DNA from: RHLJ01 sp965242845
GTDB taxonomy: Bacteria > Bacteroidota > Rhodothermia > Balneolales > Balneolaceae
DNA: 64,000 nucleotides
Reading direction: 5' to 3'
NCBI GenBank assembly: GCA_965242845.1
Contig: CBDETC010000002.1
Location: 992,001-1,056,000, forward strand
This document shows, in pieces, positions 25,605 to 34,116 of the stretch. The position numbers and the translations under genes are program-made. Position 1 is the stretch's first letter, and each line of letters starts with the position of its first letter. Under the pieces are notes generated by a model that saw only the letters and a list, made by a program, of their open reading frames with translations, was not told the DNA's origin and did no database searches.

Positions 25605-25620
25605 GACCACACACCTTTGA

Positions 25621-25760
25621 GTCATTCCGAACTTGTTTCGGAATCTTATGAAAAGGCTTTGATTCATATTCATGGGTAGGCTATCTCTATTCAGTTCCAC
25701 AAAGATCCTAAAACGAGCCCGCCTTCCGAAGTATTCGTACGGAGGGCAGGTTCAGAAGAC
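25621..25760. repeat. Two small palindromes in the lptD-ribE gap
   Basis: This gap separates the convergent lptD and ribE genes. ATTCCGAA (25624-25631) and TTCGGAAT (25637-25644) form a hairpin preceded by GTC, giving the GTCATTCCGA start seen in the TGTCATTYYGAG family. A second imperfect palindrome (CCCGCCTTCCG with CGGAGGGCAGG, about 25719-25750) follows. Either could help end the two converging transcripts, but no long T-run is present. Confidence 0.45.
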
Positions 25761-25788
25761 CCCTTAATTAATTTTGTGCCAAGAGTTC

Positions 25789-26388
25789 CTAAGCTCTCTG
25801 AATACTTGCCAAATACTTTACCACATATTTGCCTATTACATCGAACTCAAGATTTACTTTGTCTCCCACTTCTTTGAACTGGAGGTTCGTATGCTCCCAG
25901 GTATAAGGAATGATAGCTACCGTGAATTCATTCGCTTCTTCTCGGGCTATAGTTAGGCTAATTCCTTCCATAGTGATGCTTCCCCGCCCTACAATCATAT
26001 TTTCATACTCTGAAGAAAAGCGAACTGTAAGTAATATCCCTGTTTCCTCCTGTTCTATATGTATAATCTCTCCAACAGTATCTACATGACCTTGAACAAG
26101 ATGCCCTTCAATGCCAGTCTGAAGTGTAAGTGAACGTTCCAGGTTGACATAACTTCCTGTAATCAATTCCCCCATTGTAGTTTTCCGAAGTGTCTCTTCC
26201 ACACTTTGGACTGTAAAGGATTGCTCATCAAATGCCGTTACTGTATGGCAGGCTCCATTTATCGAAATACTCTCATCAATATGACATGTGCCTGAGAAGG
26301 AACACGTCACTTGAAATTCCATTCCTCCTCCATTTAAGCTTTTTGCTTCTTTAATTTTTCCTATTTCAGATACAATTCCTGTAAACAT
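25789..26388 (-). CDS. ribE: Riboflavin synthase alpha chain
   Basis: Riboflavin synthase dismutates two 6,7-dimethyl-8-ribityllumazine molecules to riboflavin. The 199-residue protein has the two lumazine-binding repeats: MFTGIVSEIGKIKEA with SISINGACHTVTAF in the first half, and LVQGHVDTVGEIIHIEQ with GSITMEGISLTIA in the second. Motifs and length match RibE (RibC in Bacillus naming). It is six bases downstream of ribD on the same strand, forming a ribDE pair. There is no FMN riboswitch in the short space upstream of ribD. Confidence 0.95.
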   Translation of the reverse strand: MFTGIVSEIGKIKEAKSLNGGGMEFQVTCSFSGTCHIDESISINGACHTVTAFDEQSFTVQSVEETLRKTTMGELITGSYVNLERSLTLQTGIEGHLVQGHVDTVGEIIHIEQEETGILLTVRFSSEYENMIVGRGSITMEGISLTIAREEANEFTVAIIPYTWEHTNLQFKEVGDKVNLEFDVIGKYVVKYLASIQRA

Positions 26389-26394
26389 AATTTT

Positions 26395-27525
26395 CTATAA
26401 ATATCCGGTTAACAGCATATCATCACCAACCTTTTCCCAACTCACTTCTTTTAGATTGATGATATCCCGCATCTTATTCACTCCTAAATTGAGAAAGGAC
26501 TTTGTTCCCCCTCCCAACATTTTAGGTGATATAAAGAGTTCAATTTTATCAACCAGCTTTTCCTTTATAAGCGCTGAAGAAAGATGCTGACCGCCTTCAA
26601 CCAACACAGAAGTAATTCCTCTTTCACCTAACTCATTAAACATCTGCTTCAGGTTAACATGCCCATTTTTTTTGGCCACCTGAACTACTTCTCCTCTAAA
26701 ATAATTATGCTGCATTAGCTTTAGCATGGGGTCCGCATCCGTTGCGGAGGCTTGCTTGTTCCAGGTAAACACCGTGGTGTTCTCTTCATATTTATCAGAG
26801 AAAAGATTTAGGGTCTTAGGTAATTCGTAGGGACCATCAATTACAACTCGCTTTGGCTGACGTCCCTGAATATGCCGAACAGTAAGTGAGGGATCATCTA
26901 ACATGGCTGTTGTTCTCCCAACCAAAACAGCGTCATATTCAGACCGCCATTTGTGCACTTTTTTCCTGGATTCTTTTCCTGATATCCACTTCGAATCACC
27001 ATCTGCAGCAGCAATATATCCATCAACTGTTTGGGCAACTTTTAGAGTAATAAATGGGCGCTTGAATAATTGATGATGAATAAAAAACTCATTCAGCTTC
27101 TCAGCTTCTTCTTTTAGAACACCCACTTCAACATCTATCCCGGCATTCCTAATTTGGGCCATACCATTCCCATTAACCTGTGGATTGGGATCTTGCATAG
27201 CAATTACAACCCTGGAAATGGGAAGTCGGCTAAGCATAGCTGAGCATGGAGGAGTTTTTCCAAAATGCGAACAAGGTTCTAACGTCACATATACCGTTGC
27301 TCCTTCAAATAATTCCGAATCTTTAACCGATTCAACTGCATTTACTTCTGCATGAGCCTGACCGTATTTCTCATGGAGCCCTTTTCCAATCAAATCTCCT
27401 TCTTTCGATACTATGACACATCCCACCAAAGGATTGGGCGACACATGGCCAGTTCCTTTACGTGCCATGTCTAGCGCCTTTTGCATCCAGAATTCATCAA
27501 GCTGTAATTGTTCGACCTTTTCCAT
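26395..27525 (-). CDS. ribD: Bifunctional diaminohydroxyphosphoribosylaminopyrimidine deaminase / reductase
   Basis: RibD carries out the deamination and side-chain reduction steps of riboflavin synthesis. The N-terminal deaminase (residues about 12-150) contains the zinc site HAEVNAVE and EPCSHFGKTPPCSAML. The reductase domain (about 155-376) has RPFITLKVAQTVDGYIA and the NADPH-binding VLVEGGQHLSSALI segment. At 376 residues it has normal length. It lies upstream of ribE and 46 bases below a terminator that separates it from the PpiD-like gene. Confidence 0.95.
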   Translation of the reverse strand: MEKVEQLQLDEFWMQKALDMARKGTGHVSPNPLVGCVIVSKEGDLIGKGLHEKYGQAHAEVNAVESVKDSELFEGATVYVTLEPCSHFGKTPPCSAMLSRLPISRVVIAMQDPNPQVNGNGMAQIRNAGIDVEVGVLKEEAEKLNEFFIHHQLFKRPFITLKVAQTVDGYIAAADGDSKWISGKESRKKVHKWRSEYDAVLVGRTTAMLDDPSLTVRHIQGRQPKRVVIDGPYELPKTLNLFSDKYEENTTVFTWNKQASATDADPMLKLMQHNYFRGEVVQVAKKNGHVNLKQMFNELGERGITSVLVEGGQHLSSALIKEKLVDKIELFISPKMLGGGTKSFLNLGVNKMRDIINLKEVSWEKVGDDMLLTGYL

Positions 27526-27570
27526 TCCTTAAAGTTAGCTCTTGTTGAGCATTCAAAAAATTAGAGCAAT

Positions 27571-27606
27571 AAAAAAAGGGCGAACACATTGTCTCCGCCC
27601 TTTTTT
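27571..27606 (-). terminator. Terminator of the PpiD-like gene
   Basis: A-run, GGGCG (27578-27582), 13-base loop, CGCCC (27596-27600), T-run. It works in either direction by sequence. On the minus strand it follows the PpiD-like gene by about 18 bases and isolates ribDE. Confidence 0.75.
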
Positions 27607-27623
27607 GCAATATCGTATTCGTT

Positions 27624-29396
27624 TTATCTAAAGAGACGAGATCGGTTATCTGTGATGTCGGCCTCATCTTTTAATTCTTCGAGCCAAATAGATAGATACT
27701 TTTGACTCTCAACCTGCTCTAGTTCTCCTCTGATTTGCTGAGCCGTTGCTCCATCAAGTGTTGAGGGAGTAGGTCGTGTAATTGAGCTAACCTGAACAAC
27801 ATAAGCAGCGTTTAGTCCCTCGAGAACACCGGATAACTGACCATCTTCCATTTCAAAAACGGCGCCAACTATACCAGGCTCCCGGCCTGCACCAGTAATT
27901 ACAGATCCACTTGCGGATAAATTATCCATCGTCTGGATATCTTTTGATGCTGCTCCAGATAAAGATTCTAAAGAACCGCTGCTAGCTACCATATTAGTTA
28001 CATTTGCAACTGTTGCTTCCTTTCTTTTTTCATTTCGAACCTGAGTTTCGATCAGAGATCTCACTTCCTCAAGAGGTCGGAATCCTTCTGAAGTTTTCTC
28101 CTCCAGTTTTATAACTACAAACTGTGTTCCCAGTTCGATAGGAACAGAAATATCACCTTCGTCTGCATCACGGAAAAAATCGAGTGCTTGTTGGCTAGAA
28201 CCTAATCCTGATATGAATGCATTTCCTTTTGTGGCAAAAATTTCTTGCACAGATAAGGAAGCTCTTTCTGCCTCTTCCTCAAAACTGCTCTCTTCAGAAG
28301 CAAAGTATTGGAACTCGTCTGCATTTTCAGCTGCATCGTCTATGGTAGAAGGAAGAGCTTCAAAAGCTCGCGAAAGAACAACAAACTTTACTTCATCGCC
28401 TTGCTCTTCAACCTTTTTGATAATAGCTGCAGTTGTTCCAAGGTTTAGTACTTCCGTTACTTCACCAACTCCAACTTCTAATACAGGAGCGTATTCTTCT
28501 CTAATTTCGTCTTTATTGATAAATACACTCGTATATGGAGTAACGGATTGTTGACGAATTAAGAAAACAGAGTCGTCTTCCGCTTCCGCAAAAGCGGGAA
28601 TTAACACTCTTACTTCTTCCATAATTGAAAGAGTGTCTTCACTGGTTGGTAGTGTGCTGAAAGAAACTAATTTAGCTCTATATGATTCATCCTGCTTATA
28701 CCGCTCTTTGTTGTCATTATAAAAAGCGCGTACATCTGCATCAGAAACTTCAATAGATGCGTCGTCTACTTCATTGTAAGGAAAGCGGATAAAAGAAAAT
28801 TCGGCAAAGCTGTTTCTTCTTTCAAACTCATTGAGGACATCCTGATCGGTAACCTGAAGGCCAGCAGTAATGAAGTTTCTAAGTTTGTCCTGACGTCTTT
28901 TTTGCCGAAGCTGTAATTCGATTGCAATTGCCTCCTGAGTGTATTCACCAGATGCTAATACATTTTCTACTGCAAAACGATCGATAGTGCCATCTTCTCG
29001 GGCAAAGTATTGATAAATTAATGGATCAGGATTGTCTCCGTAAGCCATCTCCAACACTTCTCCATCGGTTACGGTAATTCCCAATTCATCCATTTTCTGC
29101 TCAAGCAATCTCGCGCTTACTAAGTCTTCCCAAACCTGAGACTCATAAATGGCACGAGTTTCAGCTGTCATAGAAGTGCCGGTTTGTTGAGTGTAAGCGG
29201 TAGAGTAATATTCAACTCTCTGGTTATACTCTTCTAAACTAATCGATTCACCGTTTACACTTCCCAAAGAGCTTGGGCCCGCTGAAAGAGCATTTGGATC
29301 ATACACATCCATAATCACCCATAAAAGACCAAACGAGCCTATCAAAATCCACAAGACAATACCTGTATTGTCTCTAAATTTCGTCATTACACCCAT
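27624..29396 (-). CDS. PpiD/SurA-type membrane-anchored periplasmic folding factor
   Basis: This 590-residue protein has one N-terminal membrane anchor (about residues 13-30, TGIVLWILIGSFGLLWVIM). A SurA/PpiD N-terminal helical domain follows (VNGESISLEEYNQRVEYY, WEDLVSARLLEQKMDELGI). Downstream are parvulin-like segments (VRAFYNDNKERYKQDESYRA; TQFVVIKLEEK) that look degenerate as prolyl isomerase sites. It probably acts as a chaperone for proteins leaving the Sec translocon. MTKFRDNTG three codons in is an alternative start. It is encoded after mlaD on the same strand, with a hairpin in the gap. Confidence 0.8.
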   Translation of the reverse strand: MGVMTKFRDNTGIVLWILIGSFGLLWVIMDVYDPNALSAGPSSLGSVNGESISLEEYNQRVEYYSTAYTQQTGTSMTAETRAIYESQVWEDLVSARLLEQKMDELGITVTDGEVLEMAYGDNPDPLIYQYFAREDGTIDRFAVENVLASGEYTQEAIAIELQLRQKRRQDKLRNFITAGLQVTDQDVLNEFERRNSFAEFSFIRFPYNEVDDASIEVSDADVRAFYNDNKERYKQDESYRAKLVSFSTLPTSEDTLSIMEEVRVLIPAFAEAEDDSVFLIRQQSVTPYTSVFINKDEIREEYAPVLEVGVGEVTEVLNLGTTAAIIKKVEEQGDEVKFVVLSRAFEALPSTIDDAAENADEFQYFASEESSFEEEAERASLSVQEIFATKGNAFISGLGSSQQALDFFRDADEGDISVPIELGTQFVVIKLEEKTSEGFRPLEEVRSLIETQVRNEKRKEATVANVTNMVASSGSLESLSGAASKDIQTMDNLSASGSVITGAGREPGIVGAVFEMEDGQLSGVLEGLNAAYVVQVSSITRPTPSTLDGATAQQIRGELEQVESQKYLSIWLEELKDEADITDNRSRLFR

Positions 29397-29440
29397 AATA
29401 GGTATCCTCTAAATCGTACTTAAATTTTCTGTTTGTATTT

Positions 29441-29469
29441 GGCCAGGCTATCAAAATTTTTACCTGGCC
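29441..29469. other. GGCCAGG/CCTGGCC hairpin upstream of the PpiD-like gene
   Basis: A perfect 7-bp stem (29441-29447 with 29463-29469), extended by TA/TA, lies in the mlaD-PpiD gap. No T-run follows on either strand, so it may be an mRNA-processing or weak termination structure. Confidence 0.45.
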
Positions 29470-29530
29470 CTGAGCCTGGAAATATACACCAATAGCTAAG
29501 TAATAAAAAGCTTCAGAACACTTAAAGGTG

Positions 29531-30457
29531 TTAAAATATATCGACCAGGCGCATATGCTTGAGGTAACGCTTGGGGTCTTCCTGAATTGCTTTAACTAAT
29601 TCATTCAGATTTACTGTGAGGCTGTCCAAATTATTATAAAGAGAGGGGTCATTGACCATTTTACCTAAGGTACCTTCACCGATATCAATTTTGGAGAGTA
29701 TACTCGACATAGATTCCGAACTTTGCTGAAGCTCTGTCGAAAGGGTTTCCAATTCTCCGCTAAATTCTTCAAGATTAGCTATGATGCTTGTAAGATCCTG
29801 TTTACTGGAATCACTAAGCTCACTCACATTGGCCAGGGTCTTTTGCGCATCTAAAATCAACGCGTCTATTTCTCCTTGTCTGTTTTCAATAACTTGAGCC
29901 AGGGAATTCGTTGCTTCCTGAATACTATTGATAGTGGAGGAAATCTGTCCCTCTCCTTGAAGTTCATTTACGGAGCGGAGAAGTTCATTGGTAAGTTCCA
30001 GGGTTGTAGATACGGAGTCCACAATATCTGAACCTCTGTCAGTAAACGAATCTACCAAACCCTCTTTGTGAACCCCTTCTATAAAATCTCCCCAACTTAT
30101 AAGTTGCTGGTTGCTCGACTTTACAATCTCTATAGTAGCCGTTCCTAGTAATGCCGGAGTTGCCAGTTGAGCTTTCGAACCAACCGGAATACTGATTGGC
30201 TCAGTAATGTTAAGTGTGACCAGGGTGCTATCACCTTCTGGTAAGAATCTCATTTCTCTTACTGACCCTACTTTGAAACCATTTAGAAAAACATTGCTCC
30301 CTTTAATCAGGCCTTCAACATTAGAGTACTTAGTATAGATAACATTGGTCGCCGAAAACAATGGCTCGTCCTTCATTATCCTAAATCCCAGGTAAGCCAC
30401 CAAAATTGCGGCGAGTACCACTAATCCAATTTTTACCTCGTTGCTTAACTTATTCAA
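29531..30457 (-). CDS. mlaD: MlaD/MCE-domain phospholipid-transport protein
   Basis: MCE proteins form hexameric rings that bind lipids between the inner and outer membranes. The 308-residue protein has one N-terminal transmembrane helix (IGLVVLAAILVAYLGFRIM). An MCE domain at about residues 38-118 reads VIYTKYSNVEGLIKGSNVFL, NGFKVGSVREM and ATPALLGTATIEIV. A long helical/coiled C-terminal part rich in Ser, Gln and Glu follows. It starts with TTG at 30457 (TTG AAT AAG); no nearby ATG preserves the anchor. It lies nine bases downstream of mlaF. Confidence 0.88.
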   Translation of the reverse strand: MNKLSNEVKIGLVVLAAILVAYLGFRIMKDEPLFSATNVIYTKYSNVEGLIKGSNVFLNGFKVGSVREMRFLPEGDSTLVTLNITEPISIPVGSKAQLATPALLGTATIEIVKSSNQQLISWGDFIEGVHKEGLVDSFTDRGSDIVDSVSTTLELTNELLRSVNELQGEGQISSTINSIQEATNSLAQVIENRQGEIDALILDAQKTLANVSELSDSSKQDLTSIIANLEEFSGELETLSTELQQSSESMSSILSKIDIGEGTLGKMVNDPSLYNNLDSLTVNLNELVKAIQEDPKRYLKHMRLVDIF

Positions 30458-30466
30458 AAGGGGGCC

Positions 30467-31216
30467 TCAATAATGTTTTTGTTTAATTTGGTACTCACTG
30501 GCGGTAATAAAATCAACCAGGGGAGGATACTCACTTTCCTGCATTTCTTCTACCGAACCGTACCAACTTAGTTTCTGTTCGTCCAAAAAGGCCACTTTCT
30601 CCGCAACTGTTAATACGCTATGCATATCATGAGTAATCACAATGGAAGTGATATCCAGATTCTTGGACATACTGACAATCAACTCGTTGATTTCTTCAGA
30701 AGTCTTTGGATCAAGCCCGGAGGTCGGCTCATCATACAAAAGATATTGGGGTTGTAATATAATTGCCCGAGCTAAACCAACTCGTTTTCTCATCCCTCCC
30801 GAAAGAGACGCAGTGCTTTTTTCTCCCGCACCATTCAGATTGACCATATCTAAGGCCCGATCAACTTTTTCCCGGATAACCTCTTCCGAATCTTTAGTGA
30901 AGTATCGCAAGGGAAAAGCAACATTTTCAAATGTGCTTATAGAATCAAACAGAGCCGCTCCCTGAAACAAAATTCCAAACCGCTGCCTCATTTTTCTAAG
31001 CTCAGAATACGATAAGCAGAATAAGTCATGACCATCTATCAACACTTTACCAGAATCCGGATAAAGAAGTGCATTTAGATGTTTTAGCAATACTGACTTC
31101 CCACAGCCTGATTTTCCAATTATTGCCAGAGTCTCTCCATTCTCAATATTGAATGATACATCATTCCAAATGAGGTTAGCTCCGAAACTTTTAGTAAGAT
31201 TTTTAATCTCTATCAT
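30467..31216 (-). CDS. mlaF: MlaF-type ABC transporter ATPase
   Basis: This cytoplasmic ATPase of the Mla/MCE lipid transporter has 249 residues. It carries Walker A GKSGCGKSVLLKHL, a Q-loop, the signature SLSGGMRKRVGLARA, Walker B LLYDEPTSGLDP and the switch His in VITHDM. The GGMRKRVGLARA signature is characteristic of MlaF-type ATPases. It sits between mlaE (two bases upstream) and mlaD (nine bases downstream), forming the core inner-membrane complex in order E-F-D. No mlaB, mlaC or mlaA is in this window. Confidence 0.93.
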   Translation of the reverse strand: MIEIKNLTKSFGANLIWNDVSFNIENGETLAIIGKSGCGKSVLLKHLNALLYPDSGKVLIDGHDLFCLSYSELRKMRQRFGILFQGAALFDSISTFENVAFPLRYFTKDSEEVIREKVDRALDMVNLNGAGEKSTASLSGGMRKRVGLARAIILQPQYLLYDEPTSGLDPKTSEEINELIVSMSKNLDITSIVITHDMHSVLTVAEKVAFLDEQKLSWYGSVEEMQESEYPPLVDFITASEYQIKQKHY

Positions 31217-31218
31217 AC

Positions 31219-31956
31219 TTATAACAGTATTGCCGCAAGCACAAAATCAGCTAACAAGATGTAAATACATCCCAAAACCGTAGATTGTGTCGTTGCATTT
31301 CCTACTCCCTCAGCACCTCCAAAAGCGTAATATCCTTTGAAACACGCTATTGAAGTAATTACAAATCCGAATACAAAAGACTTCACTATTCCAAAGACCA
31401 CGTCTTCAGGGTAAAAGAATTGACGAGCACCTTGCATAAATTCGGCAACAGGTAAAATACCATCTAACGAACCGGCTAAGATTCCTCCCGAAATCCCCGT
31501 GGTCGCTGCAGCTATGTAAAGAACCGGAAACATACATATTCCGGCCAAGATTCTAGGTACTACCAAAAAAGTAACGGAGTTAAAGCCCATTGATTCTAAA
31601 GCATCGATTTGCTCGCTTACTCTCATAGTGCCAAGCTCTGTAGAAATCCTGGCACCAACTTTTCCAGCCAGAACCAATCCGCCAATTACAGCTGCTAATT
31701 CAATAACTATTGACTGGCCAACAATAGAGCCAACTATGGACACCGGATATAAATCGGTATCTAATTGATAGGCAGTTTGCAATGTCAGTACCGCTCCGGT
31801 AAAAAAACCCGTAAGCATGATAATCGGGATAGATTCATACCCCACCTTCACAAATTCATCAAAAAGGTTCTTCCGGTACGTACTAAATTCGGTAACTGAA
31901 CGTAACGCCTGGTAGATGAGTAATGAATATTGACCAAATTGCCTGATAGAATCCAT
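31219..31956 (-). CDS. mlaE: MlaE-type ABC transporter permease
   Basis: This 245-residue integral membrane permease of the Mla phospholipid-transport system has about five hydrophobic segments. Typical blocks are PIIMLTGFFTGAVLTLQTAYQL, ELAAVIGGLVLAGKVGARIS and ELGTMRVSEQIDALESMG. AGGAxGVG-like sequence (FGGAEGVGNATTQSTV) lies near the C-terminus. It is the first gene of mlaEFD. An AGGAG element lies about 12 bases before the ATG, a rather clear ribosome site for this genome. It is divergent from the porQ-like gene across a 101-base gap. Confidence 0.93.
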   Translation of the reverse strand: MDSIRQFGQYSLLIYQALRSVTEFSTYRKNLFDEFVKVGYESIPIIMLTGFFTGAVLTLQTAYQLDTDLYPVSIVGSIVGQSIVIELAAVIGGLVLAGKVGARISTELGTMRVSEQIDALESMGFNSVTFLVVPRILAGICMFPVLYIAAATTGISGGILAGSLDGILPVAEFMQGARQFFYPEDVVFGIVKSFVFGFVITSIACFKGYYAFGGAEGVGNATTQSTVLGCIYILLADFVLAAILL

Positions 31957-32057
31957 GTATTTGGCTTACTCCTCTTGAGTGATAATAATGATGTTATAAA
32001 CTTTCGCTACCATTATATTCATATTACAAAACAATACTTAAAATTGTCATCTCAAAC

Positions 32058-33044
32058 ATGACTTTCTTGCGCTTCAATGCTGTTTTTATTCTTTCATTGA
32101 TGCTTGTTACCTATTCGGAAGCACAGACGAGCAGCTCCAGTATTTTCAGATTCCTGGAGATTTCTCCTTCAGCAAGAACTTCCGGTTTGGGAGGAAATCA
32201 TGTTGCTTTATTTGAGCCCTCAGTTTCGGAATTCTACCTTAATCCAGCTTACTTAAATCAAGGCTCTTCAAAAAGTGTTTCCGCGACTTTTGTGAATTAT
32301 CTCGCTGACTCAAGATCGGGTTTTGCCAATGGTGCTTACCATATAGATAAAGTAGGAACACTCGGCTTTGGTATTAGATATACTGGCTACGGCTCTCTTA
32401 ACGAATATGATGAAAATGGAACGCGTTTAGGAGATCTAAATGCTGGAGATTTAGCTTTGACATCATCCCTTAGTACCGATCTTTCTCCAAAATTACATGC
32501 TGGCGCATCTGTCACATTTGTTCACTCTTCGTACCATACCTATAATTCAAGCGCCCTAACTGCTTCCGGAGGCTTGTACTATCTGGATACTGAGACGGCC
32601 TTTAGTGCTGGTCTTTCATTTAGAAACCTGGGCGATCAGATTGACTATTTTGATGGCTTTAGAGAAAACATCCCTTTCGATATTTCTGCTGGTATTTCGA
32701 AAAAGCCCGAAAATTTTCCTTTTCACCTTCATCTTACTTTTCGACAGCTAAATAATTGGGAGTTGGATGTAGTTGGTGAGACCGAATCTCCTAATTTTAC
32801 CGAAACACTTTTCAGGCATGTAATTTTAGGGGGTGAAGCCTCCCTTGGTGAAAATGTTAAGCTTAGACTTGGATACGATCGCTTGCTCCATGAACAGACC
32901 AAAACAAATGATTCTTTCGATTTTGCAGGTGTAAGTATAGGAATGGGATTCCGAATTCGATCTTTGATTATAGATATGAGCCGTAACTCCTACAGCGATA
33001 TAGGAGGAGTTGTTCAAATCAGCCTTCGTACTCAATTGAATTAG
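32058..33044 (+). CDS. porQ: PorQ-like type IX secretion accessory protein
   Basis: This is a 328-residue predicted outer-membrane protein: signal peptide ending near YSEAQ, then SIFRFLEISPSARTSGLGGNHVALF, the hallmark opening of the PorV/PorQ family. A run of amphipathic beta strands fits a small FadL-like barrel. PorQ proteins belong to the T9SS machinery of Bacteroidota. This fits the T9SS sorting domain on the xylanase at 44288-46642. It is the first gene of a plus-strand run. PorV-type paralogues share the opening, so the PorQ label rather than PorV is tentative. Confidence 0.75.
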   Translation: MTFLRFNAVFILSLMLVTYSEAQTSSSSIFRFLEISPSARTSGLGGNHVALFEPSVSEFYLNPAYLNQGSSKSVSATFVNYLADSRSGFANGAYHIDKVGTLGFGIRYTGYGSLNEYDENGTRLGDLNAGDLALTSSLSTDLSPKLHAGASVTFVHSSYHTYNSSALTASGGLYYLDTETAFSAGLSFRNLGDQIDYFDGFRENIPFDISAGISKKPENFPFHLHLTFRQLNNWELDVVGETESPNFTETLFRHVILGGEASLGENVKLRLGYDRLLHEQTKTNDSFDFAGVSIGMGFRIRSLIIDMSRNSYSDIGGVVQISLRTQLN

Positions 33045-33045
33045 T

Positions 33046-34104
33046 ATGAATAACCGACTGTATTCTACATTAGTCGAAAACCCCGCTGTTTTTAAGATAG
33101 GTATTGCAAGCATGGTTATGATGGCCATCTTTCTGGTAGGTACTTTAGGCTATCATTATATCGAAGACATGGCCTTTTTTGACGGCCTTTATATGACCTT
33201 CATCACAATATCTACCATTGGTTTTAGGGAAGTGCATAGTCTTTCGATAGAGGGGCGTATTTTCACGATGGGTATCTTTATATTTGGCATTGGGGTGATT
33301 TCCTACATCGCCTCACAAACCACACAACTGATTTTTGAGAATGAGCTTTTTCTAAAACGGGCTATTCAAAAGCGAATTAAAGAAATGGAGCAACACTACA
33401 TAATTTGTGGATATGGACGAATTGGCAATCGAATAGCGAATGTGCTTCGAGATGCGGGACTTTCTGTGATAGTAGTGGAGCTTAGTGAGGACAATATTAA
33501 TCGCATTCAAGCTGACAAGCATGTATATGTCCGGGGTGATGCCCAGGATGAGAATATCCTGAAACAAGCCGGAATTGATCGGGCCAAATCTCTTATCTGC
33601 ACCTTATCCAGTGATAAAGACAATGTGTTTACAACCCTTTTGGCAAGGGAGTTAAACCCTGAAATTTTCATCATGGTTCGCGCAAATGAGAACAGCAATC
33701 GGCTACGAATAACCAGAGCTGGAGCTAACAAAGTCATTTCTCCTTATGATATCGGTGCGGACCGTATGGCAAATGTTATTCTTAGACCGCAGGTAGAACA
33801 TTTCATTGAAACGATGACCCAGGATGATCGCCAGGATCACACTTTTGATGAAGTGCTGATTCACAAGGGCTCTGACCTTGCCGGAAAAAATCTTGCCGAA
33901 ATTGATGTGAGAAATAAATTTGGGGTACTAATAATCGCTATTATCCCTAACGGAGAACGAATCAGGTTCAATCCTCAAAGCACAGACATAATTAATGAGG
34001 GAGATTCACTAATTCTGCTTGGAGACATGCATAAAATCGAAGAATTCAGGTCAGAAATGTGTAAAGATGACCGCTCTCTTGCAGAACGAGCCGAACAAAT
34101 TTAA
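33046..34104 (+). CDS. Two-helix K+ channel with RCK/TrkA-N and TrkA-C domains
   Basis: This 352-residue MthK-like channel has two transmembrane helices (about residues 15-37 and 70-95) flanking the pore loop FITISTIGFREVHSLS. A cytosolic RCK/TrkA-N Rossmann domain follows (HYIICGYGRIGNRIANVLRD, with YVRGDAQDENIL), then a TrkA-C domain (SDLAGKNLAEIDVR, SLILLGDMHKIEEF). The filter reads TIGFREV instead of the canonical TVGYGD, so the second filter Gly is replaced by Arg. Selectivity may therefore be altered. It starts one base after the porQ-like stop, and aroC follows after 12 bases. Confidence 0.88.
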   Translation: MNNRLYSTLVENPAVFKIGIASMVMMAIFLVGTLGYHYIEDMAFFDGLYMTFITISTIGFREVHSLSIEGRIFTMGIFIFGIGVISYIASQTTQLIFENELFLKRAIQKRIKEMEQHYIICGYGRIGNRIANVLRDAGLSVIVVELSEDNINRIQADKHVYVRGDAQDENILKQAGIDRAKSLICTLSSDKDNVFTTLLARELNPEIFIMVRANENSNRLRITRAGANKVISPYDIGADRMANVILRPQVEHFIETMTQDDRQDHTFDEVLIHKGSDLAGKNLAEIDVRNKFGVLIIAIIPNGERIRFNPQSTDIINEGDSLILLGDMHKIEEFRSEMCKDDRSLAERAEQI

Positions 34105-34116
34105 AAGAACTAGCTA

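Noticed and set aside
27526..27570. FMN riboswitch before ribD
   Set aside because: The gap between the terminator and ribD is only about 45 bases with no conserved RFN sequence; too short for the element.
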